Positions 1 through 24,380 are shown, counted from the first letter of the stretch. The stretch is 64,000 nt of DNA from Diadema setosum (GCA_033980235.1 CM067059.1:16316100-16380099); one strand, 5' to 3'. Translations and numbers: made by a program. The notes: generated by a model not told the origin, from the letters alone.

Positions 1-764
1 AATGAGAATAAGTGCCCTATCAAAAGGAAATACCGCTGAACTGGGAATCAAACACATTACCTCATTTATGTGTAGAACATGCTATCTTACATGTATATTC
101 GCGCAGCATACAGAACCATTCAGCTGCGGCAGTTCCTCTGCAATATGCAACATGCATGCATGTGTTGATTATCAAACCAGCAGTCTGTTTTCATTTCCAT
201 GTCATACACACCAGCATATATTTAGCCCTCTACCACATAATCATATTTGCCATGAAATAAGTATGGGACATGAAGCAACCATGGCCAAGCACACAGTTGA
301 CAGCACTTTGGTAACACCTGTTTGTTTTAATACTACCAGTACACCACTTCCATTTGGGCAATTGCAAATTAGTACTCCATCCATATTTTACAGCAAGAAG
401 GCACTCAGGAAATCACTGTTAGTGACGTGATTGAAGCATTGAAGGTCAAATTAGGGAACATCTGTTATTATGGCACCTACAAGTACAGTTTGTACTGCTG
501 CATGAAAATACTGCAACTGCTAACTACTGTCTATGATATAAATATTAACTATGTGAACATACATAACATATGTAGCTTGATGATTCTATTTTATCCTATT
601 TCAGATTAAAGTAGCTACCATCATCACTCCTGAGAATTATCTGATTGCCCAAGTCAGCTTTCATTCAAAAACTACTGGAAGTGGCCATCACCAAAAACCA
701 ATGTGATGCAGAACCTTCAGGAACAATGGCAATTTTTATATAGGAGCTAGTTGCAAACCTAACA
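1..764. other. No gene recognised
   Basis: Only unsupported short frames lie here; none resembles a known family. No repeat was identified. Confidence 0.5.
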
Positions 765-1159
765 TTAAAGGGACTGTGCAGTACTGGTTGAGGTGAGGAT
801 TCAGGTTTATGATTCTTTTTCTTTTCTTTTTTTTGTGAGATGAGAAACCTCATTGAATGAAAGAGCATGTAGTTTCCAGAAGGATTCAACGTTTATTTGA
901 TGAAAATTGGCGTTGAAATGGCTGAGATATCCGAACAAGCAATCCTAATAAAACTGACAGGTCATAGGATTTCTTTGTTTTTCCTTGTCTTTAGATATCT
1001 CAGTCATTTCAAAACTGATTTTCATCAAATAAACTTTTGATTCCCCTTAGAATGGTATGCTCTTTAACATTTTCATAGAGCGATTTAAAAAAAAAAAAAA
1101 TCTCGCAAAACATTACAAGCTGAATCCTCATCTCAACCAGTACTGCACAGTCCCTTTAA
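765..1159. mobile_element. TTAA-flanked fold-back MITE, family A, most intact copy
   Basis: A 395-bp element whose two halves are inverted copies: TTAAAGGGACTGTGCAGTAC at the left and its reverse complement at the right, matching along some 40 bp and then more loosely to the centre. TTAA at both ends suggests a piggyBac-type target duplication. Other copies lie at 7474, 7929, 10207 and 48615. Confidence 0.8.
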
Positions 1160-2001
1160 CATCTGTTCCACCAAACTATAAACTGCCATAGATCTCACAC
1201 ACACAGAGTTCATACAATACATTCTCCACATATTGCTTTGCATGTAGGGCTCACACATGTACATGCAATTTACAATTATCATCAATGTAAGACAACTTAA
1301 AATAACCTGAACTATGACAACAAATGGTACTTCACTGATATTAAATAATTGTATGGAGGAACTTCTTTTTACTTTGTCTTTCGGCCGAAAATTTTGCTTG
1401 TCCTCAGCATGTTATGTATAGTGTATCATTCATTTACAAAAAAAAAAAAGTTTCTGTTTTGAGTTAATGCTCCACACACATTGATGACTGTACTACACAT
1501 TGAAGTGTACCTGGTAATATCACTTGTATAACATTGAACAGGTAGCAGACGATTATGTAATTCTGTGCATTTGATTAGATACTGTAAGCCCTTATTGTTG
1601 AACTTCCTGGGCTTCAGCAGCATATTTAATTAACTCAATACAGGTGCCATGTCTTATCTGATGTGGCCTTACGTACATGTTAAACCGTTATATAAACACT
1701 GCTACAATTTGCATCTTTCTACACTCAATTATCATCTAACAAAAACCTACACAAATAAAAGTCTGAATTCCATGTAATGGTCAACCATCAGTTCTGGGAG
1801 AGTTCCAGTGAAACAACTGGTACTAAATGAACTACAAAAGAAATTCTACAACATTACAGTATTCTCAACTAAATTTTAAGTGGAATGTGCCAGCCAAAAG
1901 GTTAATCATGGACTTTCAATTCAGATCTTAATATAAGGATTTTGACACCACTTTCTACAACTTTGCAGCCACTTCTAACTCATCAATAATCAGTGGTATA
2001 G
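1160..2001. other. No gene recognised
   Basis: AT-rich unique-looking sequence with short poly-A tracts. No coding or RNA feature was seen. Confidence 0.5.
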
Positions 2002-2267
2002 CAGGGCTCGACATTAACTTTTTTTCTTTAAGAGTGCCCATTTAGGGCACTAAAATCTTTAAATTTAAAACTTTGGTAGCCAAAGGCAATTTAAGGAAAC
2101 ATTCATGACCATTTCATGTACAATTTGTTCATCTGTAATAATCTAGTTTGAATCTTAATTGCCAGATCAGGCCACCAAAACATAACCTTTTTGAAAATTT
2201 GGAGGCACAGCATCATTTTTTAGTGGCCCTGGGACATCTGCCTGTAGACTGATAATGTTGAGCACTG
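2002..2267. mobile_element. hAT-like MITE
   Basis: It begins CAGGGCTCGACATTAAC and ends in an imperfect inverted form (GATAATGTTGAGCACTG). CAG...CTG termini and 266-bp size suit a non-autonomous hAT element. No clear 8-bp target duplication was found. Confidence 0.55.
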
Positions 2268-3841
2268 GTTACACTGTAGCTTTCAAAAGCTTGTTGACAG
2301 TCTCATTCTCATCAGAGAACCTTCTAATCTTCCATTAAGGTGCTGCTTCAGACTGAACTGATAGCACTTTAATTCCATAGCTCTAGTTCTATGAGTTCTC
2401 TCAAATGAGGCAGGGGAGAGGTACAATTGTACAGTATATTTAGATGTACTATACTTGTAGGGCACTGTCAATTGTACTTCAGTGTACTGTAAAAGCAGTA
2501 ATTTCAGATTCATGTTAACACAGTAAAAAATTATTCAGAAGTTGTAGCTAGTGTTTGGGTTATTTTTTTACAAAGATTTTTAATAAAGGTCATGACACAT
2601 TGAAGAAGTGCCTGACAATGCAAAACCAATTCAGTTTCTGTAGTATAAGTACTGAGACTGGGAATTATTTCTATTTTTCAAACTAAGAAAAAAAAAATGT
2701 TTCTTTTATAACACAGTCGGGCCTACCATCTGCACATCTAACCTGAAATACACAGAGTCAATACTACACTGAACCTTGTAAACGATTTGGTTGTTTACAA
2801 ATATCAACATGATCTGAGCATAACTCTGATGACATGATTAGCGTTCCATATGATAAGCATGACACCCAAACCGAACAGGATATAGAGCTGCCTTGGCAGG
2901 TTTAATGCAAGGACAGCCTAGCTGAGATTCACATTTAAAGCACACAATAACACAAGCCATGCAATGTATATCCAGCCATGAGAGTTCATTCAGGTAATTA
3001 GTACTTGTACAGAAGTACAGTATAGGATAGTTGTATGAAAATATGACACACATTTAGTTCTGATCTACTGTATACACCAAATATTTTTATGAGGTTTTTA
3101 TGCTCACAAATTTTACGAGTTGGGTGCTATTTGCGAATTCAAAAACATGCAAAAAAAAAAAAGCCAAACCCCCCCCCCAAAAAAAAAAAAAAACCCGAAC
3201 TGTGATGTGGACGTGACCTGCACCCATACATTATCTCCATTCATGAGTCCTGTTAGACTGTAGTCCAAGATTGTGGGCCCCACGCACATAATTGTCTGGA
3301 AATCCAGATTTGCGAAAAATTAGACTCACTAAATACAGAACGGGATGGCATATACTTACAGTATTCTTTAAAAAAGTATTCAGATACCCTGCGTAAACAG
3401 AAAATATTTCATGTCTTTTAGGGTGCTCTGTGTAAGAGGATGAGACAGTACTTGGTGTCCATCACAGCAATTACAATTGGATAGCATAAGTTTAGTAAAT
3501 TCAATGTCTGTTTTTTTGAAGGTTTTTTTTGTGCTTTCTTCACACTGAATAAAATCATATGCATTCATTTTCTTTCAGGAAAATTGCCTGTATTTAGTTT
3601 TGAGGATCATACTCTCATTACAGACATTATGTACATGTACACTGTATATGAGGCCATAAATTTAAGAACACCCCATAAAATGCCTGGATATAGCTGTATC
3701 ACATTGAACACTTTAGGCTCAGGATTGGATCTGTTGAATGGTCCTCTACAAGTCTTTGACTGATTGGGCATCATCATAGCACATGTAGACATACAAGGTA
3801 CAAAACTTGTAGGTATGTTCATCCTTCGAAACCATCTGCAA
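2268..3841. other. No gene recognised
   Basis: AT-rich sequence with poly-A/C tracts near 3150-3195. The short frames have no family resemblance. Confidence 0.5.
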
Positions 3842-4014
3842 TTACATGGGACTCCTGTTATAACGAAGTGCTCAGGAATGGCAATTATCTTTCGTTATAT
3901 TAAAATTTCATTATAACCGAACAAATTAATAAGAAAAATACATAGAGTGGATAATGTTGCGACCTGAATTTTTACTTCGTTGTTACCGGAATTTTGTTTT
4001 AACCGGGCACTGTA
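3842..4014. mobile_element. Possible Tc1/mariner-type MITE remnant
   Basis: The left end (ACATGGGACTCCTGTTATAAC) loosely mirrors the right end (TTTTAACCGGGCACTGTA), with CGTTATA-type motifs inside and TA at the borders. The match is degenerate. Confidence 0.35.
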
Positions 4015-5300
4015 CAATTTTCATTGTGGTTGTACTGACCTCAAATAGGCCACCAGCATGAATAACAAACATGTTATTGTTAAAGCCCATAAGCATGATA
4101 AGGGGAATATGTAAAGCAATACCAACCCTAGACAGAAAAATCTGTCCATCCTCTGGAGTTTTATTTTTATCATTGTTTTTGTTTTTGTGTTTCTTTTTAC
4201 TTTTACAGCTCTCCTCCGTGGGAAAAGATTCCATGAAGCCAGACATAGCCTCTGCGGAACGTATCCCTGATGACAAGATACAGACCAATCTTTCGGTCAA
4301 TAACAACGCTATCTACAGAAAAATCCATCTGTCAGGATTTTTTTTTTTAAATAATTTTTTTTTACATTTACGGCTCTCCTCCGTGTATGAAAATGCCTGG
4401 GGTTATTGTAATGTTCGGACTGCAGGCAACAGCAGGCAGAGCAAAGCAGCCAACACTACAGGAGCAGGAGCCAAGAGGGCAGCCTTTGCTCTGTTTAGGA
4501 GGGGATTCTGTGCAGCCAGACATACCGCCTACCGGTAGTCTCCACTAACCCTGGCGCGGCTGGGGCGCTGTGAATGTGTTGCTGTTGGGGTCGCTGGTGC
4601 GGTTAAGTCTCCACGGCACAGAACATATCTTCGTTGACAAGATACAGACCGATCTGCGGTTGAGTTTCAGTCAATTTGAATTACAGTAGGATGCAATCTT
4701 GTGTCACTGTGTGACAATACCAATGCCTACCTGAGCTGACACAGGCATCTATTCTTAATCTTGATTCTTTCAATCTTAGTTTAAATTTACCTCGTTTACG
4801 ATGTCACATACATCATGGTGTACAAAATTTGTACTTTACGTCATTTATCATCGAGACCTATGACCCTAACGCCAATTGGAGTAACGGACACCCTAGCCCG
4901 ACCAGACACTGTTACGCTATGCGAAAACAGCCTGTCGCGACGTACCATGTACAGCGACTGGGCTGTGTATAGTTACGGACACCCTAACATAACGTTGCAT
5001 TATGCCGTTCGGCGTTAGGCCTCACTGCTGCAGTCATGCCAAGCCTAATATGAGTGCTATAGATATCTATAATGAGCTCGAGTATACGTACCCAGTCATT
5101 GGGTGTCCGGACAGGTTGTGGGACCGGATGCGTACTGTAAACATGGTAAAGTGCGTCTGGTTTGATAATGACGCGCCTACCTAAACAGTTGTTTGTCAAT
5201 GAGGAGCTGTGCGTAAATGCGTATTCAAAGTAAAGTAAGCAGGTACAGGTCAGTACGCGAGAGTCTTAGGTGTCCGGACACCCAACCCCCCATCCTACAT
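4015..5300. other. Region with diverged direct duplications
   Basis: Two blocks recur: GCTCTCCTCCGTG at about 4209 and 4372, and GACAAGATACAGACC at about 4273 and 4638. Around 4860-5290 the words GGACACCCTA and GGTGTCCGGACA recur. No coding pattern is convincing. A copy of the hairpin arm of 14413-14479 lies at 4950-4977. Confidence 0.4.
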
Positions 5301-7236
5301 AGATAAAAATTTCGCCATGGGCCTAACTTAGATTTCTAAAGTGACACAGCACCGCATGCCGCACAGATTCCTCATATCAACACCAAGCGCCAGCACATCA
5401 CAGAGAAATGTTTCATAGTGGTTTAGGTCTCGGTAGTTCAATGAATGACGACATTGCATCTCTGTGTCTTGTGAGATTTGGATTTGGATTTTGATTGGAC
5501 TTTTAGCCAAACTCAGAGCTAACAAATCATGCAAATGGACTGGTGCGAAGGTAACAAATGATGTCTTTCAATCACTTAGACTACATATACTTACTTCCTA
5601 GAAGAAATGTGATGAACTGACGTTAGACTGATCGTTTTTACTCGTTTTTACCCAGAGTGTGCACAGCCTTCCTCCCTCTGTACGTAAACTTTAGTTCAAT
5701 TCAGCAGCAGCGCAGCCTCTCGTATCTCAGCTCTATCTATCATACATGTACGTTCTATACCTCGACTGGTACGCAGTACAGTGGATATGATAGGAGTGCA
5801 GCGACTGCATGCAGCTAGCTAGCTACAAAACGCATTCAAGTTTCCTTCATCACTCAAACGACATACGAACACGGGTACCCGCAATGAAAGGTCAATAGAT
5901 GGCGCTGTTATTCTTCTTTTTTTTTTTTCCTTTTATCCCAACCGAAGAGATTCTACAACCATGATCGATGACGTAAAGTGGATTCAAAGACATATTTGGA
6001 CTTAATGCGGAAAATTGATCAGTAATGACGATGTCAATATTACAATATATAGGCTTATATATTATACGTATGTATAACAGTGTGTGTTATCTTTTCTGTA
6101 TCCATATTGAAAGTTATTACAGTACATAAGTACGTGATACTGCGGAGGATGAATACACCATTGTTGTCATTGTAATGCAGCGATATTATAGATGTGAACG
6201 ATATGATATGTTTACTTTGTGTTGTACATTATGTAGTGATGTAACTTTCAACAGAATATTTTTTTTTTTGTAACTCATATAGGGCTTACGTGTCTTAACC
6301 CGCTGTTCGTTTTGCATTAAACGGTGGACTGTGTATAAGTTCCATTCAAAGTAAACTTGAATAAATTCATGATTAAACAAATCAACGAAAATTTAAAACA
6401 AAAGCACAGTCCACTTTCACTGAGACGCTCACAATGCATTTCGAGTTAGTTTTAATCCTGGGTGATGGGTCCTAATCAACATGATCGGCTGAAAGTAATA
6501 GCATGGTCAGTGGTCAGTTCTCTACTTTGTCCAAAAATTTAATTTTCGGCCGAAACTATCTTCTGTCTACAGCACAATACATGGATACAATTCATTATAC
6601 AATTAAGCTGTAGTATCAAACCACAAGGAGTCGTGTTATCATTTTATAAAACGAATGACACACATGTTTAACTGGTGTTATTAAATATTATCCACCCTCT
6701 AGTAAACTTTGGAACAGTCTCGGCTTCGCCTCGTATGTTTCAGACTGCTCCGAAGTACCTATTGGGTGGATAAATCTTGCTAGCGGTCTCAGTAGTGTGC
6801 GTAATTTGTATAATACTCACGCACATACAGAAGCACAAACATGACATGTATAGCAACCACAACCCATAAACAGGTTATTAGGCCTACTCCTAAACAACAA
6901 TAATTTTTCAATGCAAAATTGAGAAGGGTAGCATTTCTTTTTCTTTATAACTTGAAGTCCAAACAAAGAAAAAGCAAACAAACAAAAACGAAAGCAAAAA
7001 CAAATAAAAACTAAAGTGATGAGAATTGTGTACAGGGTAAGTGTAAACCTAAAGACTTGATAGGCAATGAAAATATTTGGAATCTATTTTATGCCCGATT
7101 TGAGGGAAATTTCGATCATTCTGCTTATCTGATTTAATGAAATTCGTGGAAATCATGGAAATACAGTCAAAGGGCCCTATCTAGAAGCTGATGATCCGTG
7201 GGTCGATATTTGACTATCTTAATTTATTTTTAATAG
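5301..7236. other. No gene recognised
   Basis: AT-rich sequence without credible coding potential. The last part (about 7205-7236) leads into the LINE-derived tandem unit. Confidence 0.45.
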
Positions 7237-8150
7237 ATCGACGATAAAAGTATCTCGAATTATTCTCAATTAATTTCAAATTTCTTGGCTCACACTGATC
7301 CCATATTTTATCGCCTAAAAACTTTGAAGGCCCATGATATACATTTATACCGAACTGCCATGTTTATATCTAAACACACTCGAAATATATTACCATTAAC
7401 TTTCATAATGCCCTAGTAACCAATGACCATAATTATTCACTCATACCCTACCCGTCGTTCCCATGATTTTCATTTAAAGAGTGTGTACAGTTCTGGTTGA
7501 GGTGAGGATTTAGCTTTTAACGTTTTGCGATATATTCAGAAACCACTCTATGAGATGTCAAAGAGCATGCAATTCTAAGGGGTATCAAAAGTTTATTTGA
7601 TGAAAATCGGTTTTGAAATGGCTGAGATATCCAAAAACAAGGTGAAACAAAGAGATTCTAATAAAAGACGTGGCCTGTCGCCTTTTATTATCATCGACGA
7701 TAAAAGTATCTCAAATTATTCTCAAATTTCAAATTTCTTGGCTCACACTGATCCCACATTTTATCGCCTAAAAACTTTGAAGGCCCATGATATACATTTA
7801 TACCTAATTGCCATATTTATGTATAAACACACTCGAAATATATTACCATTTTTTCGCAATGCCCTAGTAGTAGTAACCAATGACCATATTCACTCATACC
7901 CTATACCCGTCGATCCCATGGTTTTCATTTAAAGGGTGTGTACAGTTCTGGTTGAGGTGAGGATTTAGCTTTTAACGTTTTGCAATATATTCAGAAACCA
8001 CTCTATGAGATGTCAAAGAGCATGCAATTCTAAGGGGTATCAAAAGTTTATTTGATGAAAATCGGTTTTGAAATGGCTGAGATAAGAATATCCAAAAACA
8101 AGGTGAAACAAAGAGATCCTTATAAAAGGCGTGGCCTGTCGCCTTTTATT
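7237..8150. repeat. Tandem duplication of a LINE-plus-MITE unit (2 x ~456 bp)
   Basis: The unit starting ATCGACGATAAAAG at 7237 recurs at 7693 with few changes. Each copy holds a LINE C-terminal fragment (reading FLAHTDPTFYRLKTLKAHD in the second) followed by the left half of MITE family A, which begins TTAAAG at 7474 and 7929. Both MITE halves stop at the hairpin centre. Confidence 0.8.
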
Positions 8151-8339
8151 ATCATCACTTTTTTTTATAATAATAGAGAGACTCTTATAAAGCCCTCATT
8201 CTACCTAAAAAGATATTCATGGCGCTATAGAACAGAGTACATAATGTATCACGTTACAGCAGTTTCACAGAAGATAATAAGAACTACGTATAAACAAACA
8301 AACAATATACGTACACAATCACAGGTAAACAATTGTCAC

Positions 8340-8650
8340 TTCAAATTAAAAAGGTAGGTCTTGAGGTTCTTTTTAAAACCATTAATAGAAGATGCTTGTC
8401 GAAAAGATTTTGGCAGGCCCATGAATGAAAAAGCACGGTCCCCCCCCCCCCCCCCCCCAATTATGCTTGATTCGAGGTACCTGTAATTTTAGCGAGTTTG
8501 ATGAACGGAGATTTCGTGGTGGTTGGTGAAGATGAAGAGTATTTTGAAAGTATAGGCAGGGGCAAATTTGTGCAATGTACGATAAACAAGAAGAAGAATC
8601 TTGAATGAAATACGCTTTTCTACAGGGAGCCAATGTTTGACTGCACTTAG
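8340..8650 (-). mobile_element. LINE 3' fragment (CR1/L2-like), broken
   Basis: On the minus strand one frame reads HWLPVEKRISFKILLLVYRT and another reads RAFSFMGLPKSFRQASS..KNLKTYLF, both typical of the reverse transcriptase C-terminal tail of CR1/L2-group elements. A run of 19 C (8440-8458) and frameshifts separate them. Confidence 0.7.
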
Positions 8651-10206
8651 TTGCATTTTTGTCTTAATGTGTACTGCAAATTATGTATCGCAATAAACTA
8701 TATGTGTTGTTCAGTAAGTTCGGAGCTGATGCTTGCCTATACAGGAATTTTGCGAAGATGGCTGACGCGGAATTTAAATTTAAAAATGTTCAATGTTTAA
8801 AATAACACAGATAATGGACATAACAATTTGTACGGAATGTAAACCATCCATAATCCTCAATGGATGATTCTCACTAACGCCCTCTCTGTTAATGTAGCAT
8901 GCATTACAATTTGCATATTCGACTTCACACGTCACATGCGTCACGAATAACTGAGTAACGAAAAGGGTATTACTAATATGTAGGCCTACTCTCTTTCATG
9001 AGTTATTGAAAGAAAGTGCAATAGGCTAAGTAAGGCTCCTACTGAATAATAACTAGGTCGTGTTATTATTTCTGTTGACTCTTCAATCGGAAGATCACAA
9101 ACATTATACAGAAATGGTAACACCGAGCTTAATTGCTGGCTATGTTACTTTTAGCTCGCCAGCTACAGATAGACAAAATGAAAGATAAAGGTTGTTTAGT
9201 TTGTTGATGAACCATTTCGATGAAAATACATTTTAATTGAATTGGTTGGTCCAGCTTGCTTAATGAGCATGAGTTAATAAATTGGTTTGTACTGTGAAAG
9301 TCAAATAGGCATTGTCTGTAGTACGCTCCGCTGATAATTTAAAAGCGTTGGAAACAGTGGTTAAAATTGAGAAGCCTCTCGACTGATGGGGTCAATTCCA
9401 AGAATATCTAAGGTCGGATTCACAAATTCATTTTACGAATTGAGTAAACACCCTATTCGATTTCAACCGACGTTCGATCTCACTAATAACGGACATTGAA
9501 ATAATCACTTTGACAATTGACATTACTGTGCACATAGGCCTAATGTCACGTGCCACATCATGTATAAATGCCTTGGCTTTCCTGTCTTGTTATACAGCCT
9601 TTGCCAAGAATTTACTAAATTTCTCTGAAACAATGTAATAATAACACTAACACGTTAGTGATACTGTTGTTGTTGTTGTTGTTGTTGCTGTTGATGATAT
9701 ATTAGAATATTATGATGCTAATAGTAATGAAATAATAATGATTATGACCTAAAGAGTGGTAGTTTATTCAGTGTCAAAGATGGTATAGCTTCCAGACGGC
9801 CCTGCAATATCACGATCTATATATTACATAATATTGTCATGTACCCAACCAAAGATAGTAACCCTATACGCGTATGGTTGAGGACAAGACGAAGGCATCA
9901 CCGATACATCTTTCCTGTCCTGGATTTATAGAACCCAGAAACTGCAGTATATTCAAGAGTTCAACGCGCTATGATGCATGTATAATATTCGTGTCATTGA
10001 TATACTCTCACGATGGAAGCTAAGTTTCTCTTTGCAGTATATTTGCGTCAATATTATTAAGTGAAGTCAGTTTGTTAATGATTGTTAATGTGAAAACGCA
10101 ATTTGACCCTTTTTATAATGCAAATAAGGCATGATTGCTGTGAAGAGCGTTGGGATATCTACCCTCCATCTATCACCTACTGGCCTAACCACAATTGTGT
10201 TTGTAT
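8651..10206. other. No gene recognised
   Basis: AT-rich sequence with a (GTT)n microsatellite at 9665-9687. No coding feature was seen. Confidence 0.45.
9665..9687. repeat. (GTT)n microsatellite
   Basis: Seven to eight GTT units. Confidence 0.9.
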
Positions 10207-10435
10207 ATTTAGTAGTGGTGTATAGCTGAGGAGTGATGGGCTTTCAACTTTTTTTTTTTGGCAGGATACCAAGAAACCATTATGAAAAAAAAAATACAGA
10301 GCATACCATTCTAAGAGGAATTCAAAGTCTATTAGATGAAAATCTGTTTCAGAATGGCCACATCCCAAAGCAAAGTAAAGTAAAGACAAGTAATCCTGTT
10401 AAAGGTGGGTCCCATCACCCGTGTAATTAGGATTG

Positions 10436-10468
<33 letters not shown>

Positions 10469-10654
10469 TCTCTCTCTCTTTCTCTTTTGATATCTCAGCC
10501 ATTTCAAAACCAATTTTATCAAATAAACGTTGAATCCCTCTTGGAATTACATGCTCTTTCATAATATTATTTCACAAAAAGTTTTTCATTATCTCACCAA
10601 ACAATGTTAGAAACCTGAAATTAGGTCTCAACCAAAACTATACGATCTCTTTAA
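10207..10654. mobile_element. MITE family A copy with expanded (CT)n centre
   Basis: The right end, with CAACCAAAACTATACGATC and TTAA at 10651, and the internal words (ATTTCAAAACCAATTTTATC and its mirror) match the 765-1159 and 48615-49003 copies. The hairpin centre carries a CT microsatellite (10435-10486). The left end is decayed. Confidence 0.65.
10435..10486. repeat. (CT)n microsatellite
   Basis: CT repeats with a CCC interruption, at the centre of a MITE family A copy. Confidence 0.95.
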
Positions 10655-12029
10655 CGCTTCAATGGAATATATTGTGGACTATAGCTAAACAGCTCTTCAC
10701 GTCGGGCTTTTACGACCCCTGCATGCCTCAGTTTGAACATTGTTGCCTGCATTGATATCATGATCCAGTGTTACATGAAGATCATGAACCACAGTCAATC
10801 GGGAAACAACAAAAATAAGGGAAGTTACCAAACTCAGAAATCTAAAGATACCGGTAATTACTGTGAAAACTGAAACTATAATACTCATACTACGATGCAT
10901 AGACTGTTTGCATACTTTTTGGTTTTGCTCGCTGATTTGTCTGTTGAACAGTGATTTGATCAGGGGTCTATAATTATATTCGACTTTACGGTGCTTATAT
11001 CTATTCCCTGAGTAACGAAAGAGTATTTTTTTTTCTAATGTGTTTATTTTTATGATCTGGAATATCCAATGGCTTCTGTTTCTTTTCTGATTTTAGAATA
11101 ATGTATATATAGGCCTATACGGCCCTACGTATATAACAGGTATTTCTCTATCATTTTTAAGGCCCTAATATACATTTTGTGTGCTGTTTGGGAGTCCAGT
11201 CTAACAAGATTTATGAAATGGTGATCCTGATCACAATGATTGGTTTATATAGTGCTGCCGTATCAGATGTGTCAGTCTTATATTTTGCCTATAGGCCGGC
11301 CTATGCCAAATTTTTGCTTTTCACTGGGCGTTATTGAGTGTACTTAATGACCGAAACTTTATAACGACTTGAATCTGGTGGTGGCCCTCGGAATCTTGCT
11401 GTTAATCAGGGGCCCATCACCAAGAAATGAAACAAATAATGTGCATTATATAGTTGAAAGTTTGAAAGTTATCCAGGCCTCCTTAAAACATTCCAATGTT
11501 TCGGACTGTTTCCAACTTGTGTATATATCAATGCGTATCAGAGAACTCATGATGGGCTTCGAGTGATCATGCACATTGAAGAAGAACTGGACAGAATAAA
11601 GCGCTGTCATGTCCACAAACTCTTACACACAGTTCTGTGGTCATGTCATGTCAGGATTTGCGGTGCTACAGGTATAAACAATACAAAACATACAAGGTAC
11701 GAATGTAAATAGGTTTTGCACTTTCTAATCCAATAGAATTTCCACGATAATACACCTCCAGACTATGAGTATGATGGTCAATACGAAATGCAAGTACGTG
11801 TACAATGTATACATGTACAATGTACCAGTAATCCATAATATATTGATTATAATTGATAAAATAGATAAATAAAAAGAGTGAATTTAGAGTGAAATTGATC
11901 AGCTTCTCCGTGTGTGTGGATATACATTATGTATACATTACACACGAGTGTGGCTGTATCCAGCGACTCGGGCCGTGGCTACAACCACATACGGGTACAC
12001 TGACACTACACTACTAATGACATTGGAAA
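10655..12029. other. No gene recognised
   Basis: AT-rich sequence with no credible coding feature and no repeat I could define. Confidence 0.45.
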
Positions 12030-13355
12030 TGTTTCTAATTCCGATACCTCATCATTATATGCTGATGACACTAATATTCAGTGGTAAGGATCTTCCTTCT
12101 TTGCAAGATCAAGTAAATTGTAGCCTTTCAAAATTGTGTACATGGTTTCAGGCAAATCGATTGTCTAGCTGTTAACCCCCGCAAATGTAACTTTATTGTT
12201 TTTAGTAATCGTAAGTATCATACGACACTGATTTTGTTAAAGTGGAATTGAATGATGTTCAAATTCCCAGGATACAGAAAACTAAATTTCTTGGTGTTAT
12301 TTTAGATTCAAAATTAACATGGAAACCTCATATACAAGAGACAGAGAAAAAATATCAAAGAGCATTGGTATTATATCCAGACTATAAGCTATACATGTTA
12401 CCTACTGATGTATTACGGATGTTATACTCCACTCTTGTTTTGCCCTATTTTTCTTATTGCAACATGGTGTGTGGAAGTACTTTTCAGTCCAGTCTAAAGA
12501 AATTGACTTCGAAGCAAAATAAAATCGTAAGAGTTATACATGGAGCGAACCCGAAATCTAAAGCACGCCCGTTATACTCAAAACTAAAATTGCTTACTTT
12601 GAAAAATATCACCACCTATCAGCAATTTATTTTTGTATATCAGTGTGTCAACAAACTTATGCCTGGCCATTTTGTTCAATTATTGTTTGATATCAATCAG
12701 AATGTGAATAATTACAATACACGCTCCTCGTCATTAATGCATTTGCCCAGACCCAGAACCATGTCTTACCAACATAATATTCGTTTTATGGGCCCCAAGA
12801 AATGGAACAATTTATCTAAAGACATAAGAAATGCACCATCTCAAAATTGTTTTAAGATAAGACTCAAGAAAAAGTTGTATTCATCCATATAAGGTATAGT
12901 TTATAGTGAGGGCTGCTAAATTTCTCTTGATTATACTAGAATGAAATACATGTACATGTATATGTACAATGTTGCCTTGTTTGTTTTAGTATTACAAGAC
13001 GAGTGTGTGTTTTAGGTTCTCTTTACCTCTCCTTAATGTATTTTTTTTCTTTCTTTAATTTTCTTTTCTTTTCTTTCTCTTTTTCCTTCTTCCTATCTGT
13101 TTTCCCTCCTGCATCCCTAGCTTTAGTCTCTTGTGTATCTGTACTTCGTCTTGTAAATATGTATATTTAAAAAAAAAAAGGCTTTTTAGCTATGTTTCAA
13201 TCAGATTCAACTACATTTTCAAATGTTAAAGGTGCACTCACTTCAAGCTGTACATGCCTACTTGAGTTGTCACCTCCAGTTTGTCATTACTGAATTGTTA
13301 CTGCTGTGTATATACACGAATTGATCTGGAAATAAATGTTCTATTGTTCTATTCT
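12030..13355 (+). mobile_element. Non-LTR retrotransposon (LINE) 3' portion, frameshifted
   Basis: A YADD polymerase box (YADDTNIQ) lies near 12056-12080, one frame away from the following SLQDQVNCSLSKLCTWFQAN. The open frame 12242-12892 encodes KFLGVILDSKLTWKPHI, a thumb-region hallmark, and ends in a WNNLSKDIRN...FKIRLKKKL tail. A 3' UTR with AATAAA and a short TTCTATTG repeat follows to about 13355. It is 5'-truncated and inactive. Confidence 0.85.
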
Positions 13356-13439
13356 TGTTCTCTTCACTCGTGTGGCTGCCGGCTGGATGGTAAAGACACA
13401 CGCGTGTGGTTGTATACACTGCCATAAATTAAAATAACA

Positions 13440-13744
13440 ATAGCGGCATGGCTTTCCATAATTTTTCCTCTATTTTTGGAAGAGCAGCGGCGCACACAAA
13501 TCCCTTCCCCCACCGCGCCAAACGCTGCCGGGCGGCCGGGCCCGAGGTACGGGTAGGATATATAGGGGCCGGGGATCGGCAAGATGCTTTAGTGCTAGTG
13601 GTTTTTGCGACCGGTGCGACAATACGCCCTTGGCTGGAGTTCAATCAGCTCGTTTTCTCATCGCACCCCATTCCACAACTACTCGGTCGGGATCCTCGTG
13701 ACTCCTCCAACCTAATCCTCAAAACCTGAAACGAATCTTAAAAC
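13440..13744 (+). promoter_or_regulatory. Probable PTGR2 5' UTR / promoter, locally GC-rich
   Basis: The 300 bases before the start codon include a CpG-rich stretch (about 13480-13580) that is clearly richer in G+C than the surrounding DNA. Position and composition suggest a CpG-type promoter; no TATA box or defined start site was recognised. Confidence 0.35.
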
Positions 13745-24261
<10,517 letters not shown>

Positions 24262-24374
24262 ACCATTGGACCTGTCTCTCAGTCTCAGCATCATGTGGTA
24301 CATTGAAATAGCTATTTCTCAGATGAAATATCTCCCAGAGACCAAAAACTAAGCAATGTGATGCCTTTAACATG

Positions 24375-24380
24375 AATAAA
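24375..24380 (+). terminator. Polyadenylation signal of the PTGR2 gene
   Basis: AATAAA lies 114 bases after the stop codon and is followed by an A/C-rich stretch. It is the first canonical signal downstream. Confidence 0.6.

Noticed and set aside
2..430. 142-codon frame at the window start
   Set aside because: No domain, no coding signature, and no splice-consistent neighbours.
4071..4538. 155-codon frame
   Set aside because: It spans diverged direct repeats and poly-T tracts and has no recognisable domain.
7597..8357. Frames at 7597 and 8052 (and at 48737) that begin with the same MMKIGFEMAE-like peptide
   Set aside because: All three lie in arms of MITE family A; the shared peptide reflects the repeat, not a gene family.
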